DNA of 7,676 bases from Nitrospirota bacterium (GTDB taxonomy: Bacteria; UBA2233). The stretch covers positions 1 through 7,676 of the forward strand of contig WOZJ01000019.1 in assembly GCA_011620345.1 (NCBI GenBank), read 5' to 3'. Position numbers and translations under genes: made by a program. Shown here piece by piece: positions 5,557 to 7,676 of this stretch. Position 1 is the first letter of the stretch. Every line of letters begins with the position of its first letter. The notes below the pieces were generated by a model. The model was not told the DNA's origin. It did no database searches and was given only the letters and a program-made list of their open reading frames with translations.

Positions 5557-6915
5557 TTATAAGCTCTGGGATCGGAGGAGCTGCTCAAAGCGGTAGCGGA
5601 TGGTTCGGGCCTGGCCCGCTTCAAGCTCGAGCCGCCAAGTCAGCTCGGCCCCTTCCGTTTTGCTTGGCTTGGGCTCGGCCTCCAAGAGGTTTGCGCGGTA
5701 AGGAAGCGTCCTTACAATCTCCAGGACAACCCGCTCCTTTTTTTGATTCTTCGCTTCGATCTCGAGCGTGGACTCACTCGATTCAGGCTTTTCAACGACC
5801 TCTAGCACGCGCTCTTGCACCACGACATCCCTTGCAAACCGCGATGCAATCTCGGCCTCTTCGTTCGGCGCTACCCAGCCGAGGGCATCCTGGCCTACCC
5901 ACGCGCCCTGCTCGTAGAAATCGACCTTGCCCGGGGGAAGCGGAAACCCGAGTGTGTTGACAAACCGGTGCTTCAAGAGGACGCCGTCTCCCTCCCAGAA
6001 GTAAAAAGGCTCCAGGGCAAACGTTCCGGAAAACAACGGCAGCATAAGCGCTTCGTTCGGCCTCAACGCAACCGACCCTTCGTAGGGGAAATCCCATAGC
6101 TCTCCCTGCTCTTGTTGTGGGGCAAGGGCTTCTAGGGCCACTCCGGCAGGCTGCAGGCCCCTTGCGAACATAGGCGCCTGAACGAGCTTGGGCGATCCCA
6201 CTACAAGCGTAAGCCGTGTTTCGGGGAACCCCGTGGAAGAACGGAGCAAGCCCATCGCTTCGAGCAGCCCGGTTTGCGTTTCAAGCCTGTAGATAGGCTC
6301 CCAAGAAAGGGAATCGAAGGCTAAGTAGGACAAGGATGGGTTTGCTCCGCCGACATCGTGTGGGTTTTGAACGCGACCGATGATCGAGATCGCCAGCGGG
6401 TTCTCGAGCAAGCGCGTACGCTCGAAGGCTGGTTCCTTCGCAAATTCAAGGATTTCGACAGCGCCAATGTCTTCGTTCCTGACGACAAGTAGCTTCCCTT
6501 GCTCGATTGGCTCGAGAATCAAGGGGTCGGGGCTTGAAAAGCTCCAGCCGTCCAAGTTCTGCACGACCCCTTCGTAGGGCTTGGCGAGGTTTTTGATCTC
6601 CACACGAACACGGTCGCCAGAAAACAGCAACGGAACGCCATTCCCCTCCCCCGTCAGCGCCCTTAACGAGGCAAGCTCGATTCCCTCTACTCTAAGCGAA
6701 TCAAACCGCGCGCCTGGGGCCAGCAAGAACGTTTTCTCGATGGTTCCGCCTGGCGTTGCCGCAAGCGTTTCCCAGACGGCGGCCACGCCCGCCTGGAAGA
6801 CGCGGGTTTGCCTTAAAAGGCTCGCCTCTTTTGCCATAGTCAGGAAAGGCAGGCCCAAAAAGAGCGAAAGGACTGCGAAGATAACTAAGGGCTTCGAGTT
6901 TCTCACGCACTTCAT
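5557..6915 (-). CDS. Exported protein resembling the DUF4139 family
   Basis: This 452-residue protein has a Sec-type signal: basic start (KCVRNSK), hydrophobic core (about 9-25) and a likely cut near TMA-KE (after Ala28). It has no lipobox. The mature part is predicted to be mostly beta. Blocks resembling DUF4139 are SLSWEPIYRLETQTGLLEAM (202-221), TRLTLVVGSPKL (233-244), LGFPLPPGKVDFYEQGAWVGQDALGWVAPNEEAEI (322-356) and LTWRLELEAGQARTIRYRFE (425-444). The N-terminal coiled-coil half seen in some DUF4139 proteins is absent, so this is a short version. The function of the family is unknown. The ATG at 6915 has GAAGG touching it; a GTG three codons in (6906) has AAGAAGG at a better 9-base spacing and may be the true start, leaving the signal intact. 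It is transcribed away from the WrbA gene. Confidence 0.65.
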   Translation of the reverse strand: MKCVRNSKPLVIFAVLSLFLGLPFLTMAKEASLLRQTRVFQAGVAAVWETLAATPGGTIEKTFLLAPGARFDSLRVEGIELASLRALTGEGNGVPLLFSGDRVRVEIKNLAKPYEGVVQNLDGWSFSSPDPLILEPIEQGKLLVVRNEDIGAVEILEFAKEPAFERTRLLENPLAISIIGRVQNPHDVGGANPSLSYLAFDSLSWEPIYRLETQTGLLEAMGLLRSSTGFPETRLTLVVGSPKLVQAPMFARGLQPAGVALEALAPQQEQGELWDFPYEGSVALRPNEALMLPLFSGTFALEPFYFWEGDGVLLKHRFVNTLGFPLPPGKVDFYEQGAWVGQDALGWVAPNEEAEIASRFARDVVVQERVLEVVEKPESSESTLEIEAKNQKKERVVLEIVRTLPYRANLLEAEPKPSKTEGAELTWRLELEAGQARTIRYRFEQLLRSQSL

Positions 6916-6920
6916 CCTTC

Positions 6921-6962
6921 TTTTTTATTTTGAAGGTTTTTTGGGCATAACCTACGTTTTTT
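6921..6962. promoter_or_regulatory. Phased T-tracts, probable intrinsically curved DNA
   Basis: T-tracts lie at 6921-6926 (T6), 6928-6931 (T4), 6937-6942 (T6) and 6957-6962 (T6). The centres of the last three are 10 and 20 bases apart, matching one and two helical turns, so they would bend DNA in the same direction. The final tract runs into the -35 hexamer of the WrbA promoter candidate. This arrangement suits an UP-like element or a bend used by a nucleoid protein. It is inferred from spacing only. Confidence 0.4.
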
Positions 6963-6991
6963 GCATGAGCACGTTTATCCTATGGTACACT
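6961..6991 (+). promoter_or_regulatory. Extended -10 promoter for the WrbA gene
   Basis: TACACT at 6986-6991 is preceded by TG at 6983-6984, giving the extended -10 form TGnTACACT. TTGCAT at 6961-6966 is the only plausible -35, at a long 19-base spacing, which an extended -10 can tolerate. Transcription would start near 6998, giving a leader of about 38 bases before the ATG at 7036. The -10 hexamer is identical to that at 55-60. Confidence 0.5.
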
Positions 6992-7004
6992 ATCAAAGTC
7001 TAAA
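6977..7004 (-). promoter_or_regulatory. Candidate divergent promoter for the DUF4139-like gene
   Basis: On the minus strand TTTAGA (7004-6999) and TAGGAT (6982-6977) are 16 bases apart; the -10 matches consensus at 4 of 6 positions and the -35 is weak. It would give a leader of about 55 bases. Its spacer contains the -10 hexamer of the WrbA promoter, so the two promoters could not be occupied at once if both are real. Confidence 0.3.
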
Positions 7005-7035
7005 TCGTCCACAAATTCCGGAAAAGGGGGTTCTC

Positions 7036-7665
7036 ATGACTTGCCGGGTGTCCATTGTTTTTTACAGCATGTACGGCCACATTTACAGGCTCGCAGAGGG
7101 ACAGGCTAAAGGGGCACGCGAAGTTCAGGACGCCGAGGTGAGCCTTTTTCAGGTGCCCGAGCTCGTCCCCGAGGACATCCTCGAAAAGAGCGGGGCCAAG
7201 AAGGCGAGGGAAGCGTTCGCGCACATCCCCGTCATGAGGCCCGAGCAACTTGCCGATGCGGACGCGCTCATCTTTGGTACGCCTACAAGGTTCGGTAACA
7301 TGTGCGCCCAAATGCGCAATTTCTTGGACCAAACAGGCGGATTGTGGATGAAAGGGGCGCTCGTGGGCAAGGTCGGCAGCGTCTTTACCTCGGCTGCCAG
7401 CCAGCACGGAGGCCATGAAACGACGCTGCTATCGTTCTATACCACCCTTTTTCACCACGGCATGATCTTGGCCGGTGTTCCCTACACCGAGCAAACCCTT
7501 TTGAGCCTCCAAGAGCCCATGGGAGGAACGCCTTACGGCGCCTCGACAGTGGTCGGAGATGGAAGCCGAATGCCGAGCGAACCCGAGCTTGCCATCGCCG
7601 GCACGCAAGGGAGACGTGTCGCCCGTCTTGCGTCGGCGCTGAAAGCCTCGAGCTACTCCGGATAA
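7036..7665 (+). CDS. wrbA: NAD(P)H:quinone oxidoreductase, WrbA type
   Basis: This 209-residue flavodoxin-like protein matches WrbA, which transfers two electrons from NAD(P)H to quinones using FMN and limits semiquinone formation under oxidative stress. Visible motifs are the FMN phosphate loop [14 protein letters not shown] (9-22), [24 protein letters not shown] (81-104), [20 protein letters not shown] (111-130), [10 protein letters not shown] (141-150) and [23 protein letters not shown] (163-185). Length is slightly above the E. coli protein (198), with extra residues at the C-terminus. The ATG at 7036 has AAAAGGGGG at 7022-7030. An in-frame ATG at 6961 would add 25 residues, but it lies upstream of the probable -10 box and lacks family similarity. 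The gene stands alone on this strand and its 3' flank is cut by the window end. Confidence 0.96.
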   Translation: MTCRVSIVFYSMYGHIYRLAEGQAKGAREVQDAEVSLFQVPELVPEDILEKSGAKKAREAFAHIPVMRPEQLADADALIFGTPTRFGNMCAQMRNFLDQTGGLWMKGALVGKVGSVFTSAASQHGGHETTLLSFYTTLFHHGMILAGVPYTEQTLLSLQEPMGGTPYGASTVVGDGSRMPSEPELAIAGTQGRRVARLASALKASSYSG

Positions 7666-7676
7666 TGCAAAAGATT

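Noticed and set aside
6961-7035. A longer N-terminus for WrbA beginning at the ATG at 6961
   Set aside because: The codon lies upstream of the probable -10 box, has no ribosome site, and the extra 25 residues do not resemble WrbA.

Overview
The window is a gene-dense stretch of bacterial chromosome with G+C in the mid-50s by eye. It holds eight protein-coding genes and no rRNA, tRNA, CRISPR array, insertion sequence or phage gene that I can see. The organism cannot be named with confidence. It is clearly bacterial: short intergenic gaps, Shine-Dalgarno sites, ATG and GTG starts, and sigma70-like promoters. AGG is a common arginine codon (4 of 11 arginines in the WrbA gene), a bias often seen in thermophiles, but this is only a weak hint.

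Layout, left to right. Positions 1-2785 (+): a good sigma70-type promoter leads into a small cytoplasmic molybdopterin oxidoreductase of the YuiH/sulfite-oxidase-like group. This overlaps by 11 bases a full-length YyaL/SPATA20-type protein with a thioredoxin-like domain and a CHWC motif. Positions 2786-4480 (+): a promoter candidate, then a bacterioferritin-type ferritin with all six ferroxidase ligands. Three bases later comes a glutaryl-CoA-dehydrogenase-like flavoprotein. Positions 4481-4601: a UUCG-capped hairpin, a perfect 14-bp palindrome and repeated GTTTGA motifs. Positions 4602-5373 (+): two adjacent small EamA/SMR-type membrane proteins one base apart, probably the two halves of a heterodimeric transporter or flippase. 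Positions 5374-5556: convergent intergenic region. Positions 5557-6915 (-): an exported protein resembling the DUF4139 family. Positions 6916-7035: a divergent promoter region with helically phased T-tracts. Positions 7036-7665 (+): a WrbA-type NAD(P)H:quinone oxidoreductase.

There is no single obvious pathway. A loose theme of redox and iron handling links the molybdoenzyme, the thioredoxin-domain protein, the ferritin, the flavin dehydrogenase and WrbA, but nothing in the sequence shows that they act together. Three co-translated pairs stand out: molybdoenzyme/YyaL, ferritin/acyl-CoA dehydrogenase, and the SMR pair. The SMR pair is the most promising part for new biology, because its two subunits differ at the position of EmrE Glu14 and share a membrane acid in helix 3. 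The rest is ordinary housekeeping or accessory metabolism.
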